From Conchocele bisecta (lineage: Eukaryota; Mollusca; Bivalvia; Lucinida; Thyasiridae), in assembly GCA_029237695.1 (NCBI GenBank), contig CM055265.1:114550067-114614066 (forward strand): a stretch of DNA of 64,000 bases, in the 5' to 3' direction. Shown here piece by piece: positions 11,822 to 24,437 of the stretch (positions are counted from its first letter, which is position 1; every line of letters starts with the position of its first letter). A program made the position numbers and the translations under genes. A model generated the notes under the pieces. The model had not been told where the DNA came from, ran no database searches, and saw only the letters and a list, made by a program, of their open reading frames with translations.

Positions 11822-12260
11822 CCAATTTCTGCATGTGTATGTTCTTTATTAATAATTTATTAATACAGCATTGATAGTAACTGTTTATATCGCTAACATA
11901 TCAAACGCGCCGGATAACCGATGGCAAAAAAACACTCTTCCATATGTTACATTAACGAGATGGGGTTAAATGGCTACCCTCGCGAGAAGTATGGAGCTGG
12001 GTAGCAATTTATTTCTAATATTGATTATGCATTTTATATCAGACGAAAATTTCCACACTGATATCAGGGGCGATTGCCATGCTTCCTTAAAATGTTAACG
12101 GGCATTACTATTTATTTTCTGTATTTATTTTTTGACGTGCAATGATCTGACGAAAATATTATTTTTTTCGGGTGACGCATTTAATTAGAACAAATAATTA
12201 AAAAATTGCATGCCTCATTTGCATATGAAAATAGCTTGATACCACCGCGATTCACTTCAG
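11822..12260 (+). repeat. Dispersed repeat Q copy 2 and repeat R
   Basis: 11822-12012 matches repeat Q. The part from 12020 (TTTTATATCAGACGAAAATT through GCATGCCTCATTTGCATATG) reappears inverted and diverged at 36000-36600. Confidence 0.6.
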
Positions 12261-13274
12261 TAAAATAAATATTACAAAATGATTATACATGTATCTGTAG
12301 AGCCGGCACTCGTAATTTGTAGAACTGGTGGAATAAAGACACAATTATACACTTATTTAATTCCCATAAAGAACATATTGTGCCTACTGAGTGGGCATGT
12401 ACCTTTAATAAATGTTAGAAATATGTATATGGGACCGCAACAGAAAACAGGTTATGGAATTAATACAGCTTAAATGTATGATTATTCAAATGCAATATGT
12501 ATTAAATTCGTTAAGTAATTTCATGGCCTCGTTTCTTATGAAATCAGTAAACTCGTTTAATAAGTGTTATATAATAATCAACACTCATAAAATCCTCGAA
12601 ATAATACATGCACATGTAAATGGGTTTAACAAGCCCTAAAATCTGGCATCCGCCATTGTGCATGCAACATATGGAAATAATGTTCATTGCAACATGACAA
12701 ACTTCCTTATATTGAATGGCACATTGATATGTCGCCCGCCCGGTTTTGTTGTATATTATGTGGGCGTTAAGACACCAGATATCCCCAGTCAGCAAGATTG
12801 CTCCCGATACTAATTACCAGTTGTAATATTACATACAGCGTACACAGGAAAACGATAAAACGTGTTCTACTTTCAAATATTCACAACTACATCCCATTGC
12901 CACGAGAGACACAAATACAAACATATTACAATTGTACATGTACATGTTATTGCACTATTCGTCATCTGACCGGATATTGCCATTGCTATCGTGTGGCGCG
13001 AACAAAGACAGATACTTCAAGCTATGTTGTGGTGCTTTTTCAGTCGCAATGTAGTGGCATTTGAGGCCATCCATGTGCAGGATATTGGAAACATTCGTAC
13101 TCCAATGAACGTAATTCAACACGGGAACACGATCTCGGAAATAGATTATTGGGCCACTTGCGGAAACGGGACCGTGTGTCATTGTGTTGCCAGTTCAGAT
13201 AATAAACGACCTGAAAATGGGCATAGAGAAATACTAGATCAGGGGCTAAGTGCAAACAAATGATACTCTCTATA
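12261..13274. other. No gene seen in 1 kb
   Basis: Several overlapping open frames of 64-90 residues on both strands at 12954-13263 have no recognisable motif and no splice signals that link them. I see no repeat either, so a small unrecognised exon cannot be excluded. Confidence 0.4.
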
Positions 13275-13456
13275 TTTCACATTAACAGTGTTTTTTGTAA
13301 ACAATTATTGGATTTACATATATTGAGCATAGGCTGCATATGCATATGCAGCCTATGATCAATAAATGTAAAGCCGTCACTTGACATTTCCAGAAGATCC
13401 TAAATGTGCACTTACGACCATTTTAGTCGTACGAAGTTTAGTGAAACGGGCCCCTG
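13275..13456. repeat. PAL-A, left end lost
   Basis: The core has an extra ATGCAT at its centre. The right end GTGAAACGGGCCCCTG is intact. A second right-end fragment lies at 13547-13594. Confidence 0.75.
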
Positions 13457-13756
13457 TGCCAATCTACTTTGTCAGGCAAGACTAGAGTAGACAACGCGTA
13501 AGGAGTCCGAGCCGTATCTGATACACATGATATCAAAAGACACCAGACACTTACGAACATTTTAGTCGTACGAAATTTAGTGAAACGGCTCCCAGCCTGA
13601 TAGTATATTTATGAGATGAGTGTGTACATATTTTTCATGAGGTATCGCGCATCGTCTTAGGTACCAAATTACATCGTTTTGCTCGTATATTGATTGAGTC
13701 GAAAACAAAACATTTGGATGTGTAGCATATGTGGCCTATATCCTTGATTAAATACG

Positions 13757-14020
13757 TACATTGGAACCCCTCTAAACCGGACACCAACAAAATATATGTG
13801 ATCTCATTTTGATTGGTTTCCTGTTGACACATCTCAGATAATATTGCACTTTCTGGGACATACTTATGTATTTTGCAATCGTGAACATGATGTTCGCGAT
13901 TGCAAAATACATAAGTATGTCCCAGAATGACCATATGAATTACAGTGGAACGACAATCTCTAAACCAGATACCATGGGGACCTCGCAGGATGTCCTGCTT
14001 AGAGAGGTTTCACTATATAA
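13757..14020. repeat. Pogo-like MITE remnant with an inserted palindrome
   Basis: ACCCCTCTAAACCGGACACC on the left and GTCCTGCTTAGAGAGGTTTC on the right fit the inverted ends of pogo/Tigger elements. A 72-bp perfect palindrome (13857-13928, GGGACATACTTATGTATTTT arms) sits inside. Confidence 0.5.
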
Positions 14021-14178
14021 GAATCCAATATATTGTTCGTCGTAAGATTCCCTCACTGAAGACAACAACTGAGCTCTCTCTGGTCAGAATGCACTTTCCC
14101 ACTGATCACCGTCGAGGCTGTTCTCATAGTCAATATTATCACATCTTTGGTACATTTTGGTACACTGCAAATTAGACA

Positions 14179-14282
14179 ATGTACAGTGGGGTCATCGTGT
14201 AAGTGCACACACGAACGAACACGACAGGTTGGTTCCAACCTGTCGTGTTCGTTCGTGTGTGCACTTACACGCTGACCCAACT
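14179..14282. repeat. PAL-L, near-perfect 104-bp palindrome
   Basis: Arms GTGTAAGTGCACACACGAAC and their inverse meet at GGTTGGTTCCAACC. A near-identical copy is at 56541-56643. Confidence 0.8.
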
Positions 14283-14306
14283 GTATGGACAGGAGGATGT
14301 GATAAT

Positions 14307-14403
14307 ACAGTTAGATCACGTTCGTCCGCATGTTCGATCGATAATCCACTCGATAAAGCTCGCGGATTATCTCCGCGTACATGCGGACGAACCATGATCT
14401 AAC
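14307..14403. repeat. Second palindrome next to PAL-L
   Basis: CAGTTAGATCA and TGATCTAACTG end an imperfect hairpin with GTTCGTCCGCATGTTC opposite ACATGCGGACGAAC. It is unrelated in sequence to PAL-L. Confidence 0.65.
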
Positions 14404-15118
14404 TGTGGCATATCCATTTGTTCAAACACTGCCACTCCATATGCTATACGAGGGTTTCTTTAACTGTCTTTACTATAAGCATATATATTTTATATTAAGG
14501 GTCCATGCTACATGTATCCCTGATTATCATTTGATTCAAACATAATTACTTCGTAAATGCGATGAGATATATGCATAACATACATGTATATCGGAACATT
14601 ATCTTGTTACAGCGCATGAGGTTGACATCTTGTACGTACGTACGTTAGTAACACGTTTCATTTTTCAATAACTTATGCACCGCTTCATCGATTTTTATAA
14701 TATTTGGCCACAATGAATGACTAAGCATGTTGATTTGCTTTGCATACAAACCACGTCCGAGCGCACAAGTTCAAGGTCACTGAGGACTTATGTTCACATT
14801 ATTTTTAAGGCAAATGCGTTAAAGTTTGTTTATATTATCAATGCTGCAAGTGAGAGGATTAGTTTAGTGATAACGATGCTCTTGTGTACGCTGTATGCAA
14901 TATTACAACTGGGCACACTTGATATTGACTTGGGCTACATATAACGGATAGAATGTTGTAAAGAAATATTGTTACATCATATGGCACTAAATTGTATTAG
15001 TGTATCTGTCAAATTCTGAGCTATCTGTGTCAACCGGTACAAAATGTGAAACTGGCCGAACTTGAAAGCTTGTCGATGCTTAGATGGCTCAGATGGCAAT
15101 TCAGTGCACAACTGATGA
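14404..15118. other. No gene seen
   Basis: One 75-residue open frame (14717-14944) without recognisable motifs; no repeats. TTCAAGGTCA occurs at 14770. Confidence 0.4.
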
Positions 15119-15178
15119 ATTTACATTTATTGAGCATAGGTTGCATATGCAGCCTATGCTCAATAAATGTAAATCCTG
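15119..15178. repeat. Solo PAL-A core hairpin
   Basis: The 58-bp core (ATTTACATTTATTGAGCATA arms) stands without any PAL-A ends on either side. Confidence 0.8.
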
Positions 15179-15483
15179 GGTCGAATATTAACTGGTATTA
15201 ATTGATAGGTCCTGGTACACAATAAATAGAATATACATGTACACTAAGAATAACATGGTCAGATACACCTTATACAAATAGTCAATGAAATTTACGAATA
15301 TATTGACTTCGAAATATGATTGTGTTCTATGAAGTCAGCCCTTAATATAAATGTATTTTTTATACAAAACAATAATTTTCGGAAGCCTTCTGTCGAAAGC
15401 TTACAGCGTCAACGCATAGACATACAATATATACTATGTATATGTTCAACGTTATTAAATATCTTCCAATGCAAATATGAATG

Positions 15484-15845
15484 TATAATTCCAGCACAAA
15501 AATATTTACACAATTCCCTAACATTTGATTGGCTCGTAGCAAGTCTCTGTCCAAAATTTATATCCCAGTAAACTCCCACGCCGAACTACTTTCCGTAACC
15601 GTGAGGCGCAGTTAAAATAATTCTTAAGAAAACGGAAAATAAACACATTTTCTTGATGAATTTATTTCAAATGCTGAAATTATAAGGAATGAATGGCCTT
15701 TTTGTTGAATTTAATCGGGGATATAAACTTGGAAAAGTCGCGGGAATACTGGACGAGGCCTTTCGGCCTTCGTCCAGTATTCCCGCGACTTTTCCAAGTT
15801 TATACCCCAATAAATTCCACAAAAAGGCCATTCATTCCTATAATA
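15484..15845 (-). repeat. PAL-C copy
   Basis: Complete and inverted: it begins ATAATTCCAGCACAAAAATA and ends with the hairpin CCATTCATTCCTATAAT. Confidence 0.8.
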
Positions 15846-16066
15846 TTACATTTGTAAAGATGCGTACATGTAAGTGCTGCAGATGGTATACATGTAAGTT
15901 TTACACCAACTTCAATTCACCAATACACCAATATACACAACAAATATGCGACTTACCATGGTAAAACTGGGTCTATTACTTTTGAGATCAGTATAGCGGT
16001 AGTCCCAGTGTTTGTGTTTTAGTTTGGAGCGCGTGTTGTGGGATTCGTGGGCGGACGATAATTCAT

Positions 16067-16428
16067 TATAGGAATGAATGGCCTTTTTGTGGAATTTATC
16101 TGGGTATAAACTTGGAAAATTAAAGTCGCGGGAATACTGGACGATGGCCGGAAGACCTCGTCCAGTATTCCCGCGACTTTTCCAAGTTTATATCCCCGAT
16201 AAATTCCACAAAAAGGCCTTTCATTCCTTATAATTCCAGCATTTGAAATAAATTCATCAAGAAAATGTGTTTATTTTCTGTTTTCTTAAGAATTATTTTA
16301 ACTGCGCCTCACGGTTACGGAAAGTAGTTCGGCGTGGGAGTTTACTGGGATATAAATTTTGGACAGAGACTTGCTACGGACCAATCAAATGTTAGGGAAT
16401 TGTGTAAATATTTTTGTGCTGGAATTAT
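16067..16428 (+). repeat. PAL-C copy
   Basis: Complete. Together with 15484-15845 it makes a hairpin-to-hairpin inverted pair 220 bp apart. Confidence 0.8.
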
Positions 16429-18519
16429 GTATTTATAACTCATAGGAAATTAGACAACTTGTATTTCTGAAATATATTATGTCCGATTCCAACATCACGG
16501 GACACAATCTGCATTTATTTCTAGATGGTGGGAGTTGCGCGAATTGTACACATATACCATTCCTCCGACCAATCGCTTCACACTCTAATTCCCGCCTGTG
16601 GAGATTATATTCAATATATATTTCGGTGTATGCCCTCAGTTCATCCATACACCCCCGACCCATCAAGGGTCCATTGATATGTGCATGGCGACAATAAACC
16701 AGTATGCATTCAAGCGTGAACGCATAATGCTTTATATTTAAACTTTCCACAAATTCATAATGGAAACGCCAATTCAACTTATTACATCCCGATGCATTAC
16801 ATTAGCCCTCACGTGACGTCGCGCGACTTTGAACATTGATTTGTTAAAGTTTGTTTGACTTCATATATTTCAACGACGTTGCCATGCATTAACGGCACGT
16901 TATTGACCGTCATCGTCGTTGCTCCATGAATTGTGACAAAATGACATAAAACAAAAAATTAATTGTTGTTCATTTTTAGTTGGTATTTTTACTGCATGGT
17001 TTAAATAAACTTGGTGGAAAGATCGAGGTATGTAATATGTCTCTGGTGGAAAACATAGCAAAAGGGTTTCAAGTTTTAAACCATTTCCAGCCAGTGCAGT
17101 CGATCATTTGCATTCATTCAGTCAAGTCTTAGTTTAGACTGATATTGCCCATAATTGCTTGCAGACAGTTGGGATAATTATTATGTACCAGTGACTGTAC
17201 TGTAGTCGAAATTGAAGCGGCTGAAATACTCGCCATGTTTACAAATGCAGAAGGAACAACAACAACAAAACTGTGAAAATGGTAGTTTGTTTCATTGACG
17301 CTGCGTTTTACAAATTATTGTAGTGTTTCTAAGCTGTTGTTGATCCCATACTGTCACCCCGCCGCAGTAGCTTAACTTTGGCGAATACAAATGTCCTGAA
17401 CGATTCCTAGTGTGTCGCTGGCCGTAATGCATAAATTATCGTAATATGTAACCAGTATGTCGACACAACCAGTAACCGTTTCAGGAGATATTCTTCTTCG
17501 TTTTCTTATCACATGAGCATTATGTACTGAAAATTAGTTGTTTAAATTTCAACTGGGTCCCCCTTCGGCCAAATCCTGTATCCGCCACTGAAGTAGTACT
17601 ACAGGCATCGGAATCTTCTAGATTGGACACCCCATGGACCATTTTTGTGAATCATGTAGATCTGTTGAGAAAATTTGAGGGGGCGGGTGAGTGGGTGGGG
17701 GTGGGGGGGGGGAAGCTCCATGAACACCAACATTTTTGTTTACATATAACAATGTGAAGTTGTATCGATCCCGCTGATTGGCTGCGTGAGTGGAATAGTT
17801 GAGTTTAAACACGGCTCCATACGGTACCAGGCCATTTCGTAACCTTACCATTTTGTAACCGTACAATCTTGGTTGTTTCATAACCAATCAATTTGTCGAT
17901 TCGTATCCAGTCAAAAACGGTCACTTTGTACATTATATACTTCGAATATGTCTAGTGAGATAAGTTTAACTCGATGTAAGTCCATATATTTGAAGCAAAA
18001 ATAGATGGAATTATTATGTCTCGATCAGCACAGTTTTGACACCCAAGCCGGCTACATTAATTGTTTGAGCGTCGTCTAAATTGATTAATAACGGTAGTGG
18101 GCACTCGCAAGACGATAAATGCTGTTCTGTCACTAATATTATGTAATTGATCTGAACGACGCATGCATTCAAGTGGTGGTCGCTTTGACACCAATGATAT
18201 GCTAATTAGCAGATTACCTAGTCAGTCCGATCAGGTAACTTGATACTTGGCAGTAATTACCTGGGGTAGCGAAAGTGTACAAGATGCAGGGCGCGAAACC
18301 CCCGTAAATCGCGGTATTGATACAACTTCAATGTGGTGCAGTATTTCTACAACAACGGTGCCGTGAACTACTACAACAAGTTTATGGCGTGGGCCCGCTT
18401 TTTGTTTTTTAAGAAAAAATATACATACAAGTTGGGAATCCTTTAGAATCGTAGTTTTGAGAACATTTTACGGTACTGCCAGCTTGCTGATGTTTGTGGT
18501 GAAATAGCGGAGTGTATAT
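16429..18519. other. Longest non-repetitive stretch; possible BVES upstream region
   Basis: No recognised repeat apart from a G-rich run at 17680-17712. A CACGTGACGTC motif lies at 16811. Its lack of mobile elements, 2-4 kb before the first coding exon, would suit a promoter or 5' UTR exon, but I cannot place a transcription start. Confidence 0.35.
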
Positions 18520-19092
18520 CAAAATCCCCTCCGTTCATAATCCCCTCTACTGAAAAATGACAGGAGCTATCATAATGATTTATCCCCTCTGTCGTTTTGC
18601 AGGAGCTATCATAATCCCCTCTATGATTTTAACAGGGGTATCATAATCCCCTCTGTGGTAATGACAGGGCTATCATAATCCCCTCTGTGGAAATGACAGG
18701 GCTATCATAATCCCCTCTGTGGAAACACTGTCTGAAGTGTTAAATAATTATTAAATAAAATGATTAAAATTGTAACTTTGTCATAATCTTCATTTTGTTT
18801 ATTTTAATCTAATTGTATTTTTTTTAATAATCAAATTAACATGAAAAGTATCAGACTATCAGTGATGATTGACAAGTCATAACATTTACTTTTCCTATTA
18901 ATTGGATTACTAAAAACATTGACAATTTCATTGAGGGGATTTTGATAGCACTGTCATTTCCTCAGAGGGGATTATGATACCCCTGCTAAAATCACAAAGG
19001 GGATTATGATAGCCCCTGCAAAACGACAGAGGGGATTATGATAGCCCCTGTCATTTTTCAGCAGAGGGGATTATGAACGGAGGGGATTTTGA
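18520..19092. repeat. Foldback with tandem-repeat arms
   Basis: The left arm (18520-18730) repeats TATCATAATCCCCTCTG every 35-45 bp, about six times. The right arm (18937-19092) carries the inverse GAGGGGATTATGATAGC about five times. Spacers such as GTCGTTTTGCAGGAGC and GCCCCTGCAAAACGAC pair too. A 200-bp AT-rich loop separates the arms. Confidence 0.8.
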
Positions 19093-19112
19093 GTGTCTCC
19101 CGAAATAGCGAT

Positions 19113-19195
19113 CTGATTCACAGTTCAGGCCCATACGACGTCAAACCCATCCCATGACACCCGGGTTTGACGTGGTACGGGCCTGGACTGTGCGT
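19113..19195. repeat. Palindrome
   Basis: CACAGTTCAGGCCCATACGA opposite GTACGGGCCTGGACTGTG, centred on ATCCCATGACACCCGGGT. Confidence 0.6.
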
Positions 19196-19799
19196 CGGAT
19201 CGCGGTATCATGATGCACAAGTGGTGTTTCGTGGTTTGACGTATGGCCTAGGCTCGCGCGACGTCATGACGTCCGGCTCATAACATCCGGTTTACTGCTA
19301 CTCTATGGACGTCACATAGGAATGCCAATACATTTTCACACTATTTTGATAAAGACCATGTGGTTGAAAATTTAATAAAAAGAATGACTTTAAAACAATA
19401 TGTTATTTTAGCAAGATAACAATAATTCTCAAATGAACATGTGCACTTTCCGCCAAAATATTCACATAAGCCTTAATAAAATTGTGGAAAATGTTGTGAT
19501 ACGAGGTCGTGTCCGACCAAAGTTAGATTTCACTTGTTCATATATAATTATAGAGTTATACCGATGAAAGCCGAAACACGCCGAATGCCAGCGTACTGAG
19601 TGGGCATGTACATTGTACCTTTAATAAGAAAATTCGGAATTTGTTTTCAATTGAAAACTGCTACCAAATGCTGAAGGTCCTGATGAGTTGTCTCGTTATG
19701 AGCTGGCTCATCTGGATCTACAGTGTTTGCACATGCTGGCTTTATGGCCTGTAAGGTTGAAATGGTTATTTAACATATATGTCGCTGTGACAGAAGAAT

Positions 19800-20015
19800 G
19801 CATATGTAGTTGTGACTATAGAATTGGAGCTGATGGGTTTTGCGACCAGTTTAGATCCAGATCAGCCTGTGCATCCGCACAGTCTGATCAGGATCTGCAC
19901 TGTTCGCCATTCCATCAATTAAATAGATCATTATCAGGCTGCATGAGTGTAATATATGATTAGGGGCTACACTGGTCACACATCCCATAAGCCTCATTTC
20001 TCCACTCACAGCCAC
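19800..20015 (+). repeat. PAL-D copy with PAL-F fragment before it
   Basis: 19800-20015 is a complete PAL-D; 19681-19760 resembles the centre of PAL-F. Confidence 0.65.
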
Positions 20016-20074
20016 ATTTGATTAACTGTGTGAAACTATATAAATTTTCATGATGTAGACCAACTATCGACACT

Positions 20075-20215
20075 AGTTATACCCCCAGCATACAAAGTAT
20101 GTCAAAGGGTATATAGTTTTCGTCACTCAGTCCATCCGTTCATCTATCTGTTAGCGTTAAAGTTTTATGCGTCTGTCCAGGTGGCGGCCGGGGGTAGTCT
20201 CTGCTCACTTGCTCT
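20075..20215 (+). repeat. Repeat K, 5' part
   Basis: CATACAAAGTATGTCAAAGG then TATAGTTTTCGTCACTCAGT, as in the copy at 48355. Confidence 0.55.
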
Positions 20216-20221
20216 AGCCAA

Positions 20222-20630
20222 AAATGCATGGGTGGCAGGTGGCAGAATGCGATGGGTAATTTAACAATCAGTGTTCATCCTGACCGGAATTTCGACTGGA
20301 GACCTGGTTTGGCCTTCACATACATCTTTGGCATTTTGTATGTGACAGTTGAATCTTGTTATACCCCTTATGTGAGTATTACGATTATTCGTAATCCTAT
20401 TTTAGGGGAAGGGGCCAAGTTACTTTGGTGTGGTATGGACCTGGCTCCAGGTCAAGTTATTCTAATTTCATGGCTGAATATATTTTTTCTCGATGTAAAT
20501 ATTCCGTTTTGGGATTTTCCGCCCAATGCAGCAGGTTAAAACGGGATCAAACCAATTTGCCCGGCCTTACATGACCGTAGTTGTTGATAGGCCATTAAAC
20601 ACCAATAAACAAACACACAAACATAGCTAA
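20222..20630 (+). mobile_element. SINE-S copy, 5'-truncated
   Basis: Shares ACGATTATTCGTAATCCTAT, the GGGGCCAAGT and TATGGACCTGGC blocks and the end GATAGGCCATTAAACACCAAT with the other SINE-S copies. It ends about 40 bp before the acceptor of the BVES 5' exon. The 103-aa frame across it is not a gene. Confidence 0.75.
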
Positions 20631-20723
20631 AAATGCACTGTTGTTGTTATAAAACTTTTTGTATTTCAGTATATATGACCTACGTCACTAAAGCTAGAAG
20701 GGTGCACATAGGCTACACCAAAT

Positions 20724-20940
20724 ATGCAGAATACAAGTTTGGAGCCTGTCATACAGGATGCTGTTTTCCCGAATGGGTCTCTAATATCTGCCAACTGGAC
20801 AGATAATGTGCTAGGGTGTGACCGGTGGCAACCAGCGAACCATCCAGTATTCCAGGTGGCCAACTCAATTATATTCCTCGGTCTACTGGCACCAAACTGG
20901 CAGTATGGAGTCATGTTCCTGCACAGTAGTTTTGCCATAG
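20724..20940 (+). CDS. BVES: BVES-like exon 1: extracellular N-terminus and first membrane segments
   Basis: This exon encodes residues 1-72 and the first base of codon 73. The ATG at 20724 has A at -3, and an in-frame TGA lies upstream at 20676, so this is the start. Three N-glycosylation sequons (NTS at 3, NGS at 17, NWT at 24) precede the hydrophobic stretch, which fits the extracellular N-terminus of Popeye proteins. CDRWQPANHPVFQVAN followed by FLGLLAP matches the family's conserved entry into membrane segment 1. The exon ends ATAG|GTATGG. The bases from 20670 to 20723 follow a TTTCAG acceptor and are probably 5' UTR. Confidence 0.9.
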
Positions 20941-21416
20941 GTATGGTAAACAATCTTCAATTTCTGTTTTGATGAATAATAAGTGGCCGTTTTTATTTCA
21001 CCAAAACAGAAAATTCACCAAATTCACAGCCCTCAGACCTCCGCTAACCCCAAGGTCAAGGTCACAACAATCTTAGTGCTTTCATACTTAACATGGGGGG
21101 AAATTTCTTTTAATTTATGACTTCTTTCACGCCCTTCTTAACATTTCACACATGCCTTCCTCTAATGGTTCTCTATCATGCCATGTAAAATCCATGACCC
21201 TCAGACTCCCGCTCACCCCAATGTCAAGGTCACAATCTTAGTGCTTTCACAGACTTAACATTGGGGGAAATTTATTTTAATTTATGACTCCTTTCACGCC
21301 CTTCTTGACATTTCACACATGCCTTCCCCTAATGGTTCTCTATCATGCCATGTCAAATCCATGGCCCTGAGAGCCCCGCTGACCCCAAGGTGAAGGTGAC
21401 AATCTTAGTGTTTTCA

Positions 21417-21773
21417 TTATAGGAATTAATGGCCTTTTTGTGGAATTTATCGGGGTATAAACTTGGGAAAGTCGCGGGAATACTGGACGAAGGCCGGAAG
21501 GCCTCGTCCAGTATTCCTGCGACTTTTCCAAGTTTATATCCCCGATAAATTCCACAAAAAGGCCATTCATTCCTTATAATTCCAGCATTTGAAATAAATT
21601 CATCAAGAAAATATGTTTATTTTCCGTTTTCTTAAGAATTATTTTAACTGCGCCTCACGGTTACGGAAAGTAGTTCGGCATGGGAGTTTACTGGGATATA
21701 AATATTGGACAGAGACTTGCTACGGACCAATCAAATGTTAGGGAATTGTGTAAATATTTTTGTGCTGGAATTA
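21417..21773 (+). repeat. PAL-C copy, inverted-pair arm 1
   Basis: Complete copy whose tail faces the tail of the next, 46 bp away. Confidence 0.8.
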
Positions 21774-21819
21774 TAAACTTAACATTTGGAGAAATGTGTT
21801 ATATTTTTTCATTTCACCC

Positions 21820-22172
21820 CAGCACAAAAATATTTACACAATTCCCTAACATTTGATTGGCCCGTAGCAAGTCTCTGTCCAAAATTTATATCCCAGTAAA
21901 CTCCCACGCCGAACTACTTTCCATAACCGTGAGGCGCAGTTAAAATAATTCTTAAGAAAACGGAAAATAAACACATTTTCTTGATGAATTTATTTCAAAT
22001 GCTGGAATTATAAGGCATGAATGGCCTTTTTGTGGAATTTATCGGGGATATAAACTTGGAAAAGTCGCGGGAATATTGGATGAGGCCTTCCGGCCTTCGT
22101 CCAGTATCCCGCGACTTTTCCAAGTTTATACCCCGATAAATTCCACAAAAAGGCCATTCATTCCAATAATAT
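21820..22172 (-). repeat. PAL-C copy, inverted-pair arm 2
   Basis: Complete copy in opposite orientation to 21417-21773, making a foldback of about 755 bp in BVES intron 1. Confidence 0.8.
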
Positions 22173-23729
22173 TTCACACTTGTCTTCCCCTAATGGTTCT
22201 CTATCATGCTGTGACAAATCCACAACCCCCAGACCCCTGCATGTGATTGTAACGTGTCTCGGGTGGTCAATTATTGTTTGTATATACATGAAACACCTTT
22301 CTAAACAATGTACACAACAATTCAAATGCACCCGGCTCTGAAGATTATGAATTGTTTTGTATATTGTTATACCCCCCCCCCCCCCCCCCCCCCGCAACGA
22401 GTTGTGGGGGGGTATACTGGAGTCAGGTTGTCCGTCCGTCCGTCCGTCCGTGCGTCCGTCCGAGCAACCAAGGGTGTACAAGGGGCCATGGGGCGGAGCC
22501 TAACACAAAAGAATCCTTTGATTTATTCCGTATGGCCCCTTATTCTATTCATTACAAGGGGCCATCTCTTTGATCTAGAACAATGGAAATGGCCCCTTCT
22601 TCACTATTGGTGGGCTGTCCGTGCGTCCGTCCGTGCATCCGTAAACTTAACATCAGAGAAATATTGTTATAACTTCTATTTCCTTCATCTAAAATGCTTA
22701 ATATTTCACACATGCATTCCTGTAAGGCTCTACTACCATGCTGTGCCAAATCCACGACCGTCCAACCCCCGCTGATCCCAAGGTCAAGGTTAAATACTTA
22801 GTCTCTTTACAAAACTTAACATCAGAGAAATATTGTTATAACTCCTATTTCCTTCATCTAAAATGCTTAATATTTCACACATGCATTCCTGTAAGGCTCT
22901 ACTACTATGCTGTACCAAATCCACGACCGTCCAACCCTCGCTGATCCCAAGGTCACATACTTAGTCTCTTTACAAAACTTAAAATCAGAGAAATATGTTA
23001 TAACTTCTATTTCTTTCATCGAAAATTCTTAATATTTCATGCATGCATTCCTGTAAGGCTCTACTATCATGCTGTGACAAATTCCCGCTGATCTCGAGGT
23101 CAAGGTCACATACTTAGTCTCTTTACAAAACTTAACATCAGAGAAATCTGTTATAACTTCTATTTTCTTGCTCGGATCTGCTTCACATTTCACACACACA
23201 TTGCTCCAATGGACATTTCCACCCTGTGACAAATTCACTTTCATGCCGCTCCTGCTAAGCCCAAAGTCAAGGTCACAAGCCCACACACTTGGAAATTTTT
23301 ACATATTTTAGGTGTACCTGGGCCCACGCGAGGGGTATTCTGTAAGCCTCGCTTACTGACCAATCTAGTTTAGAAAGGTGTTTCGTGTACATGTATCTGC
23401 AAACAGAATCACCTGTGGCTAAGCCAAATGTCTAAGTCACAATCTTAGTGCTTTCACAGACTTAGCAGTGGGGTCAATTTCTTTTTATTTCTGTTTTCTT
23501 TAACACAGCTTCTTGATATTCATTTAAACTAAACCACCACCAGGTGTACTTCTTTGTCTTTTCACAACTCTTCTTAAGTAATTAAAGCAATACATGTACA
23601 TGTATAATGATTAGTATTTTAACTTGTTTAATATAAAATTTACTACATTGGAACATAAAATGTACTTTGATTTTCAGAGACTGTCACATCATAAATATCC
23701 CTGCATGTTAGAGCTTTTTATCATCATGG

Positions 23730-24090
23730 ACAATATTGTCACTCCAGCAGCAATTGGGTATTTCAAAATTTTAATTGGGTAAAATAAAATCACTCTACTG
23801 TTTACACATCAACAGACAGCAATTATAGAATAGTTTGCTTCGAAATGAAAACATGTCTTGGCATTTCATTAGAATTGTCTCCTTGGAGACAATTCTAATG
23901 AAATACCAAGATGTGTTTTCATGGAAAATAAGAAAAATATGCCATATTTGTGGTATATTTATTGTTTTCTGCAGCATGGTAAAGGTACCACAAAATTTGT
24001 ATTGCTTTTTGATACTCGCTACTTCTGATTTCAATTGGGTTTTTTGGCAATTTTAATTGGATATTTAAGCAAATATGCAGCTTATCTTGA
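23730..24090. repeat. PAL-J copy, type 1
   Basis: A central hairpin of ATTAGAATTGTCTCC/GGAGACAATTCTAAT with GAAAACATGTCTTGG flanks. The family recurs at 29395-29850 and, without its centre, at 55355-55665. Confidence 0.65.
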
Positions 24091-24256
24091 GCTCTGATGT
24101 AATGAAAATCAAATAGAAACTCTCTAAACTGAACATACAGGGAGGTTCCAGTGTGTCCAGTATAGAGATGTTTCACTCCAGTTCAGGAAGATGCATGCTC
24201 AAAGACTTGTGTGCACGTGCATTGCAATACTGACCAGATATTATCTTTAAATATGT

Positions 24257-24437
24257 GACTGTGACTGGAGAAATGGGGCTTATGGGATCTGTGAAAAGTG
24301 TAGATCCTGACCAAATAGATATATTAATTTTTATTATACTGAATTTATTACATTATCACAGCCATTTTGGCATTATGATTACTCTCTCAAAGTATACTTT
24401 GGTAGAAAAGTATACTTTGCAATGTTGATGAAATATA
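24257..24437. repeat. PAL-D fragment joined to an internally deleted PAL-B
   Basis: GTGACTGGAGAAATGGGGCT runs to about 24310, then the left core of PAL-B; after CAGCCATTTTGGC it jumps straight to ATGATTACTCTCTCAAAG, losing the second core arm. Confidence 0.6.

Larger units (their letters stand above)
21039..23300 (+). repeat. Imperfect tandem array with TCAAGGTCAC motifs (BVES intron 1)
   Basis: Units of about 155-180 bp start near 21039, 21205, 22730, 22910, 23070 and 23240. Each runs through CCCAAGGTCAAGGTCAC, CTTAGTGCTTTCAC or CTTAGTCTCTTTAC, and ATTTCACACATGC. Two inverted PAL-C copies (21417-22172) and a repeat-K block with (CCGT)n and a run of about 20 C (22373-22470) interrupt it. The 155-aa and 73-aa Pro/Arg-rich frames here are artefacts of these simple repeats. 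Confidence 0.7.

Noticed and set aside
12955..13263. Cluster of 71-90 residue frames on both strands
   Set aside because: No recognisable domain and no splice links; overlapping frames in GC-richer DNA are expected by chance.
22308..22775. 155-residue Pro- and Arg-rich open frame
   Set aside because: It translates a poly(C) run and (CCGT)n of repeat K; the composition is that of a simple repeat.
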